A stretch of DNA of 64,000 nucleotides from Terrihabitans soli (GCF_014191545.1 NZ_AP023361.1:1454501-1518500); one strand, 5' to 3'; numbered from the stretch's first letter, positions 38,847 to 50,623 are shown. Numbers and translations: made by a program. The notes: generated by a model from the letters alone, not told the origin.

Positions 38847-39269
38847 TCACAGCCCGATGAAGAGCTTCAGGAAGAAATAGACCCACAAAACGATCAGAAG
38901 TATCGCGCCGAGAAGAAAGGCTTTGAAGCGGGCGCGGATCTCGTTCTTGCCGGTATGCACATAGGCGTGGATCAGCCGGGCAACGACGAAGAACCAGGAC
39001 AGGATGACGAAGAGAAAATCCGCTTGCGTGGTGATGATCGCCGCCAGGACGACGACGTAAAACAGGACCGGCAGTTCGAACTGGTTGTGATAGGCGGCGG
39101 CGATCTGCGTCGGCCGTTCCGGCCAGCTCGTCCAGTCGCGCTTCAGATCCTTGATCGTCACATGACCGGCACCGACGGCCGCAAAGCGCGTGCGCGCCAT
39201 CCACACCATCAGGAAGAAGGTGAGGGCGATCTGCGCGAAGACGGGAAGAAGAACCGATTGTACGGTCAT
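38847..39269 (-). CDS. MAPEG family membrane protein
   Basis: A 140-residue membrane protein with four helices of the MAPEG (membrane-associated eicosanoid and glutathione metabolism) family. The signature parts are AAAYHNQFELPVLFYVVVL and RLIHAYVHTGKNEIRARFKAF. Bacterial members are mostly uncharacterised and may use glutathione. It is 2 bases downstream of guaB and probably cotranscribed. Confidence 0.9.
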   Translation of the reverse strand: MTVQSVLLPVFAQIALTFFLMVWMARTRFAAVGAGHVTIKDLKRDWTSWPERPTQIAAAYHNQFELPVLFYVVVLAAIITTQADFLFVILSWFFVVARLIHAYVHTGKNEIRARFKAFLLGAILLIVLWVYFFLKLFIGL

Positions 39270-39271
39270 GT

Positions 39272-40798
<1,527 letters not shown>

Positions 40799-40985
40799 TT
40801 ATGCGCTGGTCGCGGCCGCTCCGGGGAGTTGGCGAGGGTGGATAGCACGCGAACATGACGGGGGGAAGGGAGGGGGCTTTCTGCCCCCATTTTCGGGCCG
40901 AAATGCCGGAAAAATGAACGGAAATGGCCGGGAGAGGTTGGGATATGGGGGCAAAACCGCCCGAATCCCCTCTATACCGGCCCTC

Positions 40986-42422
40986 ATGCTTCCCCAGCGC
41001 GCTCTCGTCCCCCTCATCATCGCTGCCGCCTTGTTCATGGAGAACCTCGATTCGACGGTTCTTTCGACCTCGCTGCCGGCCATCGCCAAGGATATCGGCT
41101 CGGACCCGATCCACCTGAAACTGGCGCTGACCTCCTATCTGCTCAGCCTCGCCGTCTTCATTCCGGCCTCGGGCTGGATGGCCGACAGGTTCGGGGCGCG
41201 GCTGATCTTCCGCGTTGCCATCGGCGTCTTCATGCTGGGCTCGGTCTTTGCCGGTCTGTCGCAAAGCGTCGATCAGATCGTCATGTCGCGCGTCGTGCAG
41301 GGCATGGGCGGCGCGATGATGGTGCCGGTCGGGCGTCTCGTGCTGCTGCGCACTGTGCCGAAATCCGAAATGGTCGGCTCGCTCGCCTGGCTGACCATAC
41401 CGGCGCTGATCGGCCCGGTCGTCGGGCCGCCGCTCGGCGGCTTCATCACCACCTATTATCACTGGCGCTGGATTTTCTGGATCAACATCCCGATCGGTGT
41501 GATCGGGCTACTTCTTGCGACGCTGTACATCCCCGACATCAAGGGCGCGAAGAATGTGAAGTTCGACGCCATCGGCTTCGTTCTGTCCGGCGTCGGGCTT
41601 GCCAGCATCGTCTCGGGCGCCACCGCCATCGGGCTCGATGTGCTGCCGCTGCCGACGACGCTGATCATTCTCGGCACCGGCATTGTGATGATGATCGCCT
41701 ATGTCATTCACGCAGGGCGCGCCAAGGCGCCGATCCTCGATCTGAAGCTGCTACGTATTCCGACCTTCCGCGCTGCGGTTGTCGGCGGCTCGATGTTCCG
41801 CATCGGCGTCGGCGCGCAGCCCTTCCTTCTGCCGCTGCTGTTCCAGATCGGCTTCGGGTTGTCTGCGTTTCAGTCGGGCATGCTGACCTTCGTCACCGCC
41901 GTCGGCGCGATGACGATGAAGGCCTCGGCCGCACCCATTCTGCGCTGGTTCGGCTTCAAAACCGTGCTGCTCGTCAACGCCTTCCTCAGTTCGTTCTTCG
42001 TGTTCATGCCGGCCTGGTTTACGCCCGATACGCCACACGGCGTGATCCTCAGCCTGCTTCTCTTCGGCGGCTTCTTCCGTTCGCTGCAATTCACCAGCGT
42101 CAATGCGCTCGGTTATTCCGATATCGATCAGAAACGCATGAGCCATGCGACGAGCTTTATGAGCGTGGCGCAGCAGGTCTCGCTGTCGGTCGGCGTGTCG
42201 ATCGGTGCCTTGACGCTGGAAGCGTCCATGCGGGCACGGGGCGGGACAACTTTGGAGCCAGGGGATTTCACCTGGGCGTTTATCGTCGTTGCTGTCGTCT
42301 CGGCGCTGGCCTTCATCAACTTCCTGCGTCTTCCGGCAAATGCCGGCGCCGAAGTGTCGGGACATAAATCGAAGAAGCTTGTTGCGCCCGATCCCGTCTC
42401 GAACATGCAGGACCGGAGTTAG
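40986..42422 (+). CDS. MFS multidrug exporter (DHA2/EmrB-like)
   Basis: A 478-residue major facilitator protein with about fourteen hydrophobic helices. Typical motifs are FMENLDSTVLSTSLPAIAKD (helix 1), ASGWMADRFGARLIF (motif A) and RVVQGMGGAMMVPVGRLVLLRT, followed by the motif C-like ALIGPVVGPPLGGFI. The substrate is unknown; no adaptor (EmrA-like) gene is next to it. ATG 40986 starts four residues before helix 1. The upstream 229-base gap is divergent with guaB. Confidence 0.9.
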   Translation: MLPQRALVPLIIAAALFMENLDSTVLSTSLPAIAKDIGSDPIHLKLALTSYLLSLAVFIPASGWMADRFGARLIFRVAIGVFMLGSVFAGLSQSVDQIVMSRVVQGMGGAMMVPVGRLVLLRTVPKSEMVGSLAWLTIPALIGPVVGPPLGGFITTYYHWRWIFWINIPIGVIGLLLATLYIPDIKGAKNVKFDAIGFVLSGVGLASIVSGATAIGLDVLPLPTTLIILGTGIVMMIAYVIHAGRAKAPILDLKLLRIPTFRAAVVGGSMFRIGVGAQPFLLPLLFQIGFGLSAFQSGMLTFVTAVGAMTMKASAAPILRWFGFKTVLLVNAFLSSFFVFMPAWFTPDTPHGVILSLLLFGGFFRSLQFTSVNALGYSDIDQKRMSHATSFMSVAQQVSLSVGVSIGALTLEASMRARGGTTLEPGDFTWAFIVVAVVSALAFINFLRLPANAGAEVSGHKSKKLVAPDPVSNMQDRS

Positions 42423-43439
42423 CTAAGAAACGAGCGTCGTGATGGATGGCCTCAACTTGATGAGCATCTCTTCAGCTTTCATTGGCAGCAGGCGGATCTG
42501 GCTGAAGTCGACTTGGAGTTTTTTGGTAATTTCATTTCTGAGGTCGTCGAAATTATTTTCGTCCAAACCATAGACTGTTGCAAAAAGTGCATTTCGAGAG
42601 GACCTCGCTGTTGGCACTAAAATCTGCATGTTTTGGGGATGAAAGCCGAACCCGAGAACGACGGTTAGCTCAGCCTTAATTATGGCTTCACTAATCGCCG
42701 AGCTTAGCCCGTCGTCCCGCTTCTGTTCGGTATAGGTTTGAATATTCTTTGACATCAGAACTGGACAGGGAATCGGCTCGTGTCCGAACGGGATTCCTTC
42801 GGGAGATTGCCAATTTAGATATCCTATAGATCCGTAAGGCCGCAAAACACGGAGACGGCGGAGTGTTTCGATAGCTCTGTCTTCCGTAATGCCGACGTGG
42901 TGTTGAAGTGCCTGATATATGTACTGTTCAATCACACGATCGTAGTTGAAGTTGATGATAGTCACGTTGGAAAATATGTCTTCGATCGCATCCTGTCTGG
43001 CACCGCTTAGAGCCACGGCTAGTAGTTGCGTGAGCCATCCACTTCGGAAATCTCGGAAGCTACCTTCTATTATCCAGTCGCTTGGGTCGTAAAGTGAGCT
43101 TTGGCGTTCGGCCGCGAGGACGCTTTTCGCAATGGCCATCTTTCCAATGGTTACGATCTCCGATCTCGACGCGAAAAAATGCAACGCTTCGTCGATGCTG
43201 ACAAAGCTATCGATCGCTTTCGAGAGGTCGTTGCCGCCTATGACATACTTCTGGATTACATTGCTGAACTTCATCCAAAGAGAATGAAACAATACATCGC
43301 ATCCCGAGACAGTCCGTCCGTTGTCAAAACCAAAACGGACTTCTTCTCTAATGCGCTTCTTCAACCCATCACCGGTGGGCATGCCATATTCGGCGCTCGC
43401 TCCAGCGCCAACCACAATAACTGTGGGACGATTGAACAA
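42423..43439 (-). CDS. SIR2-like NAD-binding protein (possible defence gene)
   Basis: A 338-residue protein with SIR2-like features: TVIVVGAGASAEYGMPTGDGL at the N-terminus (Rossmann Gly motif), NFNYDRVIE near residue 163 (the Asn/Asp motif of SIR2 NADases) and VVLGFGFHPQN near 262. The usual catalytic His motif reads HGS; here it is PYGSIGYLNW with Tyr202 instead of His. Codon use and base composition are visibly more AT-rich than both neighbours, which suggests recent acquisition. Standalone SIR2 proteins can be anti-phage NADases, but the missing His raises the possibility that this one is inactive. It lies between two housekeeping genes with almost no flanking spacer. Confidence 0.75.
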   Translation of the reverse strand: MFNRPTVIVVGAGASAEYGMPTGDGLKKRIREEVRFGFDNGRTVSGCDVLFHSLWMKFSNVIQKYVIGGNDLSKAIDSFVSIDEALHFFASRSEIVTIGKMAIAKSVLAAERQSSLYDPSDWIIEGSFRDFRSGWLTQLLAVALSGARQDAIEDIFSNVTIINFNYDRVIEQYIYQALQHHVGITEDRAIETLRRLRVLRPYGSIGYLNWQSPEGIPFGHEPIPCPVLMSKNIQTYTEQKRDDGLSSAISEAIIKAELTVVLGFGFHPQNMQILVPTARSSRNALFATVYGLDENNFDDLRNEITKKLQVDFSQIRLLPMKAEEMLIKLRPSITTLVS

Positions 43440-43456
43440 GGACGCCCCCTTATCCC

Positions 43457-44152
43457 TTAAGTTCCGCGGAAGCCCGTCGCCAGCACATACAGCTCGCTTG
43501 AACCGCTGCGGCTCGCAGGCGGTTTGATGTGCTTCACTTCGCGGAAGTCTTTTTTGAGCATTGCGAGAAGCTCGCGCTCGGTGCCGCCGGCCAGAACCTT
43601 TGCGAGGAAGCGGCCATTCGGCGCCAGCACTTCGCGGGCAAATTCCGCGGCGGCTTCCACAAGGCCCATCGTCCGCAAATGATCGGTCTGTTTATGGCCG
43701 GTCGTGTTCGCCGCCATATCCGACAGCACGATATCGACGGGTCCGCCCATCATCTGCTTCAGTTTTTCGGGCGCGCGCGGATCGAGAAAATCGAACTGCA
43801 CGAAATCGACGCCGGCAATCGGATCCATGTCGAGAATGTCGATGGCGACGACCTTCCCGCGCGCCGGGGCGCCGATTTTCGCAACGGCGATCTGACTCCA
43901 GCCGCCGGGGGCGGCGCCCAGATCGAGCACGCGGTCGCCGGGCTTCAGGAGTTTATGCTTCTCGTCGATTTCCTGAAGCTTGTAGGCGGCGCGCGAACGG
44001 AAGCCTTCGCGCTTGGCGCGCGCGACATAAGGATCGTTGAGCTGACGCTCGAGCCAGGCGCGCTGCGAGTTCGTGCGCTTCTTCTTGCTCTTGATCCGAA
44101 CGGTAAGATCGCGGCCACTGCCGCTGCCGCCTGCGGCTCCGGTGCGGCTCAT
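43457..44152 (-). CDS. rlmE: 23S rRNA Um2552 2'-O-methyltransferase
   Basis: FtsJ-type enzyme of 231 residues that methylates U2552 of 23S rRNA during 50S maturation. SAM-binding motif [16 protein letters not shown], catalytic Asp in [16 protein letters not shown] and Lys in FLAKVLAGG. The Lys/Arg-rich N-terminus includes [17 protein letters not shown]. Its start overlaps the ppx/gppA stop (ATGA), so the two are coupled. Confidence 0.96.
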   Translation of the reverse strand: MSRTGAAGGSGSGRDLTVRIKSKKKRTNSQRAWLERQLNDPYVARAKREGFRSRAAYKLQEIDEKHKLLKPGDRVLDLGAAPGGWSQIAVAKIGAPARGKVVAIDILDMDPIAGVDFVQFDFLDPRAPEKLKQMMGGPVDIVLSDMAANTTGHKQTDHLRTMGLVEAAAEFAREVLAPNGRFLAKVLAGGTERELLAMLKKDFREVKHIKPPASRSGSSELYVLATGFRGT

Positions 44153-45219
44153 GATGTGCGATGCCCATTGTGATTTTTCGGGCCGCGCCAGACGCCGTCG
44201 GCACGCATGAGATCTATCAGCATGCCCTCGCGCAGCCCTCTGTCTGCAACGCGCAAGCGCGAGCAGGGGAAGGTGCGGCGGAAGGCTTCGAGTATGGCGC
44301 AGCCCGCCAGCACAAGATCGGCGCGCTCGCGGCCGATGCAGGGATTGGCGACGCGGTCTTCATAGGGCATAGCGCGCAGGCGGCCGATCACTTCGTCGAT
44401 CTGCGGCGAGGTCATCCACGCGCCGTCGACCCGGCGGCGGTCATAGCGCGGCAGATCCATATGTACGCCGGCAAGCGTTGTCACCGTGCCGGAGGTGCCG
44501 AGCATATGAAGCTTGGAGCAGGCGGCTTTCAGCGCATGCTTTTCAGGAAAATCGTCAAGCCGCGGCATCACATCTTCGACCATGGCTTCAAAAACTTCGT
44601 CGCTCACATGCGTACCGCCATGGCGCTCGGCGAGATTGACGACGCCGACCGGCAGCGAAATCCAGGAGCGGATGCGCGGCTCGCCCGACAAATTGCGATG
44701 GCGGTCGAGCCAGACGAGTTCGGAGGAGCCGCCGCCGATATCGAACAGAAGAACGCCGTCAGCGTTCGGATCGGCAAGCGGCGCGCAGCCGAGCGCGGCA
44801 AGGCGCGCTTCCGACTGGCGGTCGATGATTTCGAGCTGAAGACCTGTCTCGGCAAAAACGCGCTGCGAAAACTCTTCGCCGTTTTCGGCAAGGCGGCAGG
44901 CCTCGGTTGCGATCAGGCGGGCGCGCTTGACGCCGCGCGCTTTGATCTTGTCGCGGCACACTTTGAGGGCTTCGACGGCGCGATGAATGGCATCGGACGA
45001 AAGGCGTCCGCTGGCGCCGAGGCCTTCGCCCAATCTGACGATGCGCGAAAACGCGTCGACGACCCGAAAGCCGTCCCAGATCGGGCGCGCGATGAGGAGG
45101 CGGCAATTGTTCGTGCCAAGATCAAGCGCGGCATAGAGCGCGTCTTGCCGTCGACCGGTCCGCGGCGTGCCATGAGGCAGCGCCGCCTCCGTCGTCGGAA
45201 GCGGAACCCGGTCGTTCAC
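44149..45219 (-). CDS. Ppx/GppA family phosphatase
   Basis: A 356-residue actin-like ATPase-fold enzyme of the exopolyphosphatase/guanosine pentaphosphatase family. It contains [13 protein letters not shown] (phosphate 1), [15 protein letters not shown] (phosphate 2) and [16 protein letters not shown]. The length, about 350 residues, lacks the extra C-terminal domain of E. coli Ppx, typical of rhizobial GppA-like proteins, so polyphosphate and (p)ppGpp roles are both possible. Operon with rlmE. Confidence 0.88.
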   Translation of the reverse strand: MNDRVPLPTTEAALPHGTPRTGRRQDALYAALDLGTNNCRLLIARPIWDGFRVVDAFSRIVRLGEGLGASGRLSSDAIHRAVEALKVCRDKIKARGVKRARLIATEACRLAENGEEFSQRVFAETGLQLEIIDRQSEARLAALGCAPLADPNADGVLLFDIGGGSSELVWLDRHRNLSGEPRIRSWISLPVGVVNLAERHGGTHVSDEVFEAMVEDVMPRLDDFPEKHALKAACSKLHMLGTSGTVTTLAGVHMDLPRYDRRRVDGAWMTSPQIDEVIGRLRAMPYEDRVANPCIGRERADLVLAGCAILEAFRRTFPCSRLRVADRGLREGMLIDLMRADGVWRGPKNHNGHRTS

Positions 45220-45333
45220 CGTGTTTTCCTTCTGGGGAGGCAGCAGGCCACGTCGCCGCGCCTACCCCAAATGTTGAGTTGCCTGAAGTCTAGCAACTGG
45301 GGGAGGCGACGCAAGTGCGGCCCTCTAAGAGCC

Positions 45334-47031
45334 TTAAGGGGCTATGGAAAGCTCGCTGCGCTCGCCGGGCCGGATGCTGGCCGGGGTCTCTTTGACGGCT
45401 CCGGCCTTCGTCGTCCGGATCACGTAATCGCCGGCCGTCAGAGTCACGTTCATTTTGGGATCGTATGAGTAATGAACCATTTGGACCTGGCCGTTGATGT
45501 CCTTTTTGGCTGTCATCACCTCGATGAACTCGGCTCCCGGGGCATCGAGCCCGAGCACCCCGGCATTGAGATCCATCTTTACCTCGGTCGTCTGGCCCGA
45601 GGTGACATCCACCGGCTGGAATTTCTTGGCTGCGCCGACGGTGACGGCGAGGTCGTAGCGCCCGGCCGGCAGCTCAAAGACCGATTGGGCGTTGAACATC
45701 GTCGCGATCCATTCCCGGTTCGCGCCAGGCCCGGCCGCCGGCTTGAAGACTTCGACGGCAATGCCGTCGGTGACGTCGGGGCCAGAGGCGGAATAGACGG
45801 CGCTGGCGACAAGGCGCCCAGCATCGAGCGTGACCGCCAGATTGATGCTGTCGCCGGCCGTGACCTCGAACGGCTTTTCAGCCTTTGCCGCGCCCTTGGT
45901 CAGCGTCATGACATAGCTGCCCGCGGGCAGGACGAAGCGGGGGACGGCATCGTAGGAAGTGGCGACATATTCGCCGGCGGCCGTCTTGATGTCCCAGTTG
46001 ACGCCTTCGGCTTTGGCGCCGGAGCCTGCGAGCGCACCTTCGCTCGTCACATAGCCGGCATTCAGAACCACATCCTGCACCGACGGTGCGGCGGTGACCG
46101 TCATTGGCAGGATACGTTTGGTCTGGAAGAACTCGACGGTTGCCGCATAAGTACCGGGTTTTGCGACGGCCGCTAGAGGCGATCCGTATTCCGTCTGTAC
46201 GAATTCGCCGGGATCGCCGGCCGTATCGGGCACAAACAGCGACCAGACGACGTTATGGTTTGAATCCTCGATCGGATCGAGCCCTTCCGCGAGCCGCACC
46301 ACGCCGCGCCAGTTCTTGCCGGCGAGAGGATCCTTCTTCTCGGGCTCCGGCGGCGCTTCGCTCGCGATCTTCTCGCCCTGCGCCGCTTCGACGGCTTTGC
46401 CGAGTGCGTCTTCGAGCCCGCTCGCATTCTTTGCATCGAGATAAACGCCGCCGGTATTTCGCGCGATACACTGAAGCTGCGCGCGCGTGGCCGGATCGGC
46501 GACATCGAAACCGATGACATGCGCCGTGAAATTGACGCCGGATTTTTCGAGTTCGGCGGCGACGGCGCAAGGGTCCGCATTGCAGGTCTCGATGCCGTCG
46601 GACACGAGGATGACGGTCGCCGGGTTTTCCGTCGATTTAAGCTGTTCGGCCGCAAGTCTCAGCGAGGCGGAGATCGGCGTTTTACCCTTCGGAGTGATCT
46701 TCTGCACCGTGCCGCGCAGCGCATCTCCGTTGAGCGGACCGATCGGCTGGATCAGTTCGATATCGGCGCAATCGCCCTTCGTCCGGTGTCCGTACGCCAT
46801 GAGGCCGAGTTTGTGATCCGGCTGCCATTTGTCGATGATGGTGCCGACGGCCGTGCGCGCCGCGCTCATTTTCGTCCGGCCCTCGACAAGCCCCCACATC
46901 GAGCCCGAGGCATCGAGGATCAGAACGGCATCGGCCGGGCCTTTGGCCTGGGCTGAAGCCGGCCAACTCGAAAAGGAGAGGGGGGCAAGGGCGGCAAACA
47001 CCGCGAGGGCGGCAAGGAGGCGACGGAACAT
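45334..47031 (-). CDS. Exported VWA-domain protein with beta repeats
   Basis: A 565-residue protein with a signal peptide (MFRRLLAALAVFAALAPLSF...). The VWA domain (about 30-210) has the MIDAS motif LDASGSMWG and SLRLAAEQLKS. The rest repeats a beta module of roughly 95-110 residues, each ending in the pattern LPAGxYxLxVTxGAAKxxxPFxVTAGxxxxxxxxLxAGxL. Four copies are visible (around residues 315, 410, 495 and 535). Function is unknown, perhaps a periplasmic or surface calcium-binding factor. ATG 47031 precedes the signal; the longer frame start at 47199 overlaps the panB promoter. Confidence 0.83.
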   Translation of the reverse strand: MFRRLLAALAVFAALAPLSFSSWPASAQAKGPADAVLILDASGSMWGLVEGRTKMSAARTAVGTIIDKWQPDHKLGLMAYGHRTKGDCADIELIQPIGPLNGDALRGTVQKITPKGKTPISASLRLAAEQLKSTENPATVILVSDGIETCNADPCAVAAELEKSGVNFTAHVIGFDVADPATRAQLQCIARNTGGVYLDAKNASGLEDALGKAVEAAQGEKIASEAPPEPEKKDPLAGKNWRGVVRLAEGLDPIEDSNHNVVWSLFVPDTAGDPGEFVQTEYGSPLAAVAKPGTYAATVEFFQTKRILPMTVTAAPSVQDVVLNAGYVTSEGALAGSGAKAEGVNWDIKTAAGEYVATSYDAVPRFVLPAGSYVMTLTKGAAKAEKPFEVTAGDSINLAVTLDAGRLVASAVYSASGPDVTDGIAVEVFKPAAGPGANREWIATMFNAQSVFELPAGRYDLAVTVGAAKKFQPVDVTSGQTTEVKMDLNAGVLGLDAPGAEFIEVMTAKKDINGQVQMVHYSYDPKMNVTLTAGDYVIRTTKAGAVKETPASIRPGERSELSIAP

Positions 47032-47197
47032 GCAGCAGAGCCCTCGGGGGTTTTGGAAGGTTTGGGACGGTAACGGCTGCCCCAGGGGCCGCCAAGGCGA
47101 TCTTTTTAGCTCCGTCTTGAGATTTACCGTGTTTATGACGATGTGATTGCCCAGCCATTCCGGGCATGCTTCTGCTCGGAACCCCGTGGAGGACACC

Positions 47198-48025
47198 ATG
47201 TCCGTTCAGCCCCCGATCCGCCGGATCACCGCGCCCGAAATCCGCGCCCGCAAGGGCGGGGAGCCCATCGTCACGCTGACCGCCTACCACGCCCATACGG
47301 CGGCGATTGCCGACGATCTGGTGGAGCTTCTCCTCGTCGGCGATAGCCTCGGCAATGTCATGTACGGCATGGAAACCACCGTGCCCGTGACGCTCGATAT
47401 GATGATCATTCAGGGCCAGGCGGTTGTGCGCGGTTCAAAGCGCGCGCTCGTCGTCATCGACATGCCCTTCGGCTCCTACGAGGGCTCGCCGGCCGAGGCC
47501 TTCAAAAACGCCGTGCGCGTTCTGAAAGAGACCGGCGCCGGCGCCGTGAAGGTCGAAGGCGGCGTGCGCACCGCCGAAACCATCCGCTTCCTCACCGAGC
47601 GCGGCGTGCCTGTAATGGGGCATATCGGCCTGACGCCGCAATCCGTGCTGACGCTCGGCGGCTTCAAGGCGCAGGGGCGCGATGAGAAGGAATGGGACGG
47701 CATCCTGAAGGATGCGAAGGCTGTGGATGAAGCCGGCGCCTTCTCCATCGTCATCGAAGCCGTGGCCGAGCCGCTTGCCGCCAAGATCACCGGCCTCGTC
47801 CAGGCCCCGACCATCGGCATCGGTGCGTCTGCCGCCTGCGACGGGCAGATCCTCGTGATGGAAGACATGCTCGGCCTCAACGAGCGGGTGCCGAAATTCG
47901 TCAAGAAGTACGGCTCGCTGAAGGACCATATCCGCGGCGCCATCGAGGGCTATGCCGCCGAGGTGCGCGAGCGCAATTTCCCGGCGCCCGAACACACCTA
48001 TTCCATGCGCAAGGCGGCGGAGTGA
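47198..48025 (+). CDS. panB: 3-methyl-2-oxobutanoate hydroxymethyltransferase
   Basis: First enzyme of pantothenate synthesis: transfers a hydroxymethyl group from methylenetetrahydrofolate to ketoisovalerate. The 275-residue TIM-barrel protein includes [38 protein letters not shown] and the conserved GHIGLTPQS. Start ATG 47198 has GGAGG six bases upstream; the frame start at 47147 lies in non-coding sequence. The pathway partner panC is not in the window. Confidence 0.96.
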   Translation: MSVQPPIRRITAPEIRARKGGEPIVTLTAYHAHTAAIADDLVELLLVGDSLGNVMYGMETTVPVTLDMMIIQGQAVVRGSKRALVVIDMPFGSYEGSPAEAFKNAVRVLKETGAGAVKVEGGVRTAETIRFLTERGVPVMGHIGLTPQSVLTLGGFKAQGRDEKEWDGILKDAKAVDEAGAFSIVIEAVAEPLAAKITGLVQAPTIGIGASAACDGQILVMEDMLGLNERVPKFVKKYGSLKDHIRGAIEGYAAEVRERNFPAPEHTYSMRKAAE

Positions 48026-48172
48026 TCTGCCGCCCGCCGGGACTTAAGTCCCTGCATTAATTATAAGAAAAAAGTCAGACCCCATTCGGCGCCGGGGAAG
48101 GTTTGCCACCCGGGGGCGCGGTGTCTATGGTGCGCGCCGCTTCCCTGGGGGAGGCCGAATCCAGCGGGCGTC

Positions 48173-48847
48173 ATGTCGGACATTTTCAACGAGATCGAAG
48201 AAGACCTGCGCCGCGAGCGCATGAACCGGCTGTGGAAGCGCTACGGACCGGTTCTCGTCGGCGCGGCGGTCCTCATCGTCGTCGGCGTTTCCGGCTGGCG
48301 CGCCTATGACTGGTATTCGGCCAAGCAGGCTCAGGAAGCCGGCGCCCGCTACGATGCGGCGATCGCGCTCTCCACTTCAGGCAACGCCAAGGAAGCCGAG
48401 GTCGCGCTCGAGGCTCTCGCGAAGGATGCGCCGGCCGGCTACGCGATCCTGTCACGCTTCCGCGCCGCAACCGAGCTTTCCACAACAGATAAAGCTGCCG
48501 CTGCCGCCCGTTTCGAGGCTATCGCGCAGGACATTTCGGTACCGGCTTTGCTGCGCGATCTCGCGCGCATCCGTGCGGCTCTTGCCCTTGTAGATACGGG
48601 CAGCCAGGCCGATGTCGCGAGCCGTGTCGAGCCGCTGGCCGCTAATGGAAATGCCTGGCGCCATTCGGCCCGGGAGATCCTGGCGCTCGCCGCCTGGAAG
48701 GCCGGCAATCTTGACGACACGCGCCGCTGGGCGGAGGAATTGATCGTCGATCCGGAAACGCCGCCCGGCGCCCGTGCGCGGGGGCAGCTTCTGCTCGATC
48801 TCGCCGGCCAGCCTGCCGGCGTGCCGTCTGCCCCGCCCGCGCCATGA
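48173..48847 (+). CDS. YfgM/TPR_2-like membrane-anchored protein
   Basis: A 224-residue protein with a cytoplasmic Arg-rich head, one membrane helix (about 25-45: YGPVLVGAAVLIVVGVSGW) and a periplasmic helical repeat part of TPR type. It matches the alphaproteobacterial YfgM-like family, which is usually encoded before bamB and der and helps periplasmic chaperone networks. The stop overlaps the next start (ATGATG). Confidence 0.85.
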   Translation: MSDIFNEIEEDLRRERMNRLWKRYGPVLVGAAVLIVVGVSGWRAYDWYSAKQAQEAGARYDAAIALSTSGNAKEAEVALEALAKDAPAGYAILSRFRAATELSTTDKAAAAARFEAIAQDISVPALLRDLARIRAALALVDTGSQADVASRVEPLAANGNAWRHSAREILALAAWKAGNLDDTRRWAEELIVDPETPPGARARGQLLLDLAGQPAGVPSAPPAP

Positions 48848-49188
48848 TGTTGGGACACAAGCCGCCGATGTCACGCACTGCAGCCATTCTCCTGATCGCC
48901 GCCTCCAGCCTCGGCCTTGCCGGGTGCCAGAGCCTCAATCCGTTCGCGGAGAAGGACAAGGCTATCCCGGGCGAGCGCCGGCCGGTCTTCGAGCAGGGCG
49001 AGTTCGCAGGTCCGCGTAAACTGCCGCCGCCCAATTCCGACTATGTCGGCGCGACCATGCCGGCCAACCAGCCGGTGGTTCAGACGGCGCCTCCGCCTCC
49101 GCCACCGCCGGGAACATCGACCACGCCCAAAGCGGCTCGCACCCAGTCCGTGCCGCCGGCGCCTCCGGCGCCGCCGACCGGCTACTGA
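48844..49188 (+). CDS. Short proline-rich lipoprotein at the bamB position
   Basis: A 114-residue lipoprotein: signal peptide with lipobox LGLAGC, then [19 protein letters not shown] and a Pro-rich tail ([18 protein letters not shown]). The position between a YfgM-like gene and der is that of bamB in many alphaproteobacteria, and the NPF...PGER segment resembles the N-terminal linker of such BamB proteins. No beta-propeller repeats follow, so this is either a truncated relative of BamB or an independent short lipoprotein. Start overlaps the YfgM-like stop. Confidence 0.72.
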   Translation: MMLGHKPPMSRTAAILLIAASSLGLAGCQSLNPFAEKDKAIPGERRPVFEQGEFAGPRKLPPPNSDYVGATMPANQPVVQTAPPPPPPPGTSTTPKAARTQSVPPAPPAPPTGY

Positions 49189-49204
49189 CGCCGGTATACC
49201 GGCC

Positions 49205-50617
49205 ATGCCCACCATCGCGATTGTCGGCCGGCCCAATGTCGGCAAGTCGACGCTTTTCAACCGTCTGATCGGTAAACGCATCGCGCTTGTGGATGACAGC
49301 CCGGGCGTGACGCGCGATCGCCGCGAAGGCGCGGCCAGCGTCGGCGATTTCGAATTCACCGCCGTCGATACCGCGGGTCTCGAAGATGCCGCCGAAGGCT
49401 CGCTGGCCGGGCGCATGACGGCGCAGACCGTCACCGCCATCGAGGATGCGGACGCGCTTCTGTTTCTCATCGATGCGCGCGTCGGCCTCATGCCCGACGA
49501 TCAGCATTTTGCCGACCTCGTGCGCAAATCCGGAAAGCCCGTCGTCCTCGTCGCCAACAAGGCGGAAGGCAAAGACGGCACCGCCGGCGCTTATGAAGCC
49601 TATCGCCTTGGCCTCGGCGAGCCGGTCGCGCTCTCCGCCGAACATGGCGACGGCTTTGCCGATCTCTATCAGGCGCTGCGCAAGGTTCTCGGCGACGAAA
49701 AAATGTTCGGCGCTGAAAGCGACGAAGATGAGGACGATCGCGACAGCGAAGACGACGTCGAAGATGGCGACGAGGTCGAGCAGGAAGATCTGCGCCCGCG
49801 TGGGCCGCTTGCCGTTGCCATTGTCGGCCGTCCGAATGCCGGCAAATCGACGCTCATCAATCGCCTCATCGGTGAAGACCGTCTGCTGACCGGCCCCGAA
49901 GCCGGCATTACGCGCGACAGCATTTCCGTCGAACTCGACTGGCGCGGCCGCGATATCAAGCTCGTCGACACCGCCGGCATGCGCAAGAAAGCGCGCGTGC
50001 AGGACAAGCTCGAAAAGCTCGCAGTGTCCGATGCGCTGCGCTCGATCCAGTATGCGGAAGTCGTCGTTGTTCTCCTGGATGCGACGATCCCGTTCGAAAA
50101 GCAGGATCTGCAGATTGCCGATCTCGTGGCGCGCGAGGGCCGCGCCATTGTCATCGCGCTCAACAAATTCGATCTGATCGAAGACCGTCAGGGCGCGATC
50201 AAGCGTTTCCGCGAACAGGCCGATCATCTTCTGCCGCAGGTGCGCGGCATGCCGCTCGTTGCCGTGTCCGGCCAGACGGGCGAGGGCATCGACCGGCTGA
50301 TGCAGGCGGTGCTGAAGGCCTATGAGGTGTGGAACAAGCGTATCCCGACGGCCAAGATCAATCGCTGGCTCGATGGCGTTCTGCAGCAGCACCCGCCGCC
50401 GGCGGTGCGCGGCACGCGCATCAAATTGCGCTACATGACGCAGAACAAGGCGCGGCCGCCGAGCTTTGTTCTGTTCGGCACGCGCACCGGAGCGCTTCCG
50501 GAAAGCTATACGCGCTATCTCGTGAACGGCCTGCGCGAGACCTTCGACCTGCACGGCACGCCGATCCGCCTCGCATTCCGCGAGCCGAAAAATCCGTTCG
50601 ACAAGGGCGAAGACTAG
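49205..50617 (+). CDS. der: Ribosome biogenesis GTPase Der
   Basis: Essential double GTPase of 50S subunit assembly, 470 residues. GTPase 1: [29 protein letters not shown]. GTPase 2: [32 protein letters not shown]-terminal KH-like domain follows. An acidic linker of about 30 residues ([19 protein letters not shown]...) separates the two G domains, longer than in enterobacteria. ATG 49205 is chosen from the family start; a frame extends upstream to 48917. Confidence 0.97.
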   Translation: MPTIAIVGRPNVGKSTLFNRLIGKRIALVDDSPGVTRDRREGAASVGDFEFTAVDTAGLEDAAEGSLAGRMTAQTVTAIEDADALLFLIDARVGLMPDDQHFADLVRKSGKPVVLVANKAEGKDGTAGAYEAYRLGLGEPVALSAEHGDGFADLYQALRKVLGDEKMFGAESDEDEDDRDSEDDVEDGDEVEQEDLRPRGPLAVAIVGRPNAGKSTLINRLIGEDRLLTGPEAGITRDSISVELDWRGRDIKLVDTAGMRKKARVQDKLEKLAVSDALRSIQYAEVVVVLLDATIPFEKQDLQIADLVAREGRAIVIALNKFDLIEDRQGAIKRFREQADHLLPQVRGMPLVAVSGQTGEGIDRLMQAVLKAYEVWNKRIPTAKINRWLDGVLQQHPPPAVRGTRIKLRYMTQNKARPPSFVLFGTRTGALPESYTRYLVNGLRETFDLHGTPIRLAFREPKNPFDKGED

Positions 50618-50623
50618 AGCGCG

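Noticed and set aside
40872-40888. Hairpin GGGGGC...GCCCCC in the guaB/MFS gap
   Set aside because: A six-bp GC stem in a GC-rich region is expected by chance and has no link to known guaB regulation.
48962-50554. Minus-strand frame of 530 codons
   Set aside because: It is antisense to der, with no domain of its own.
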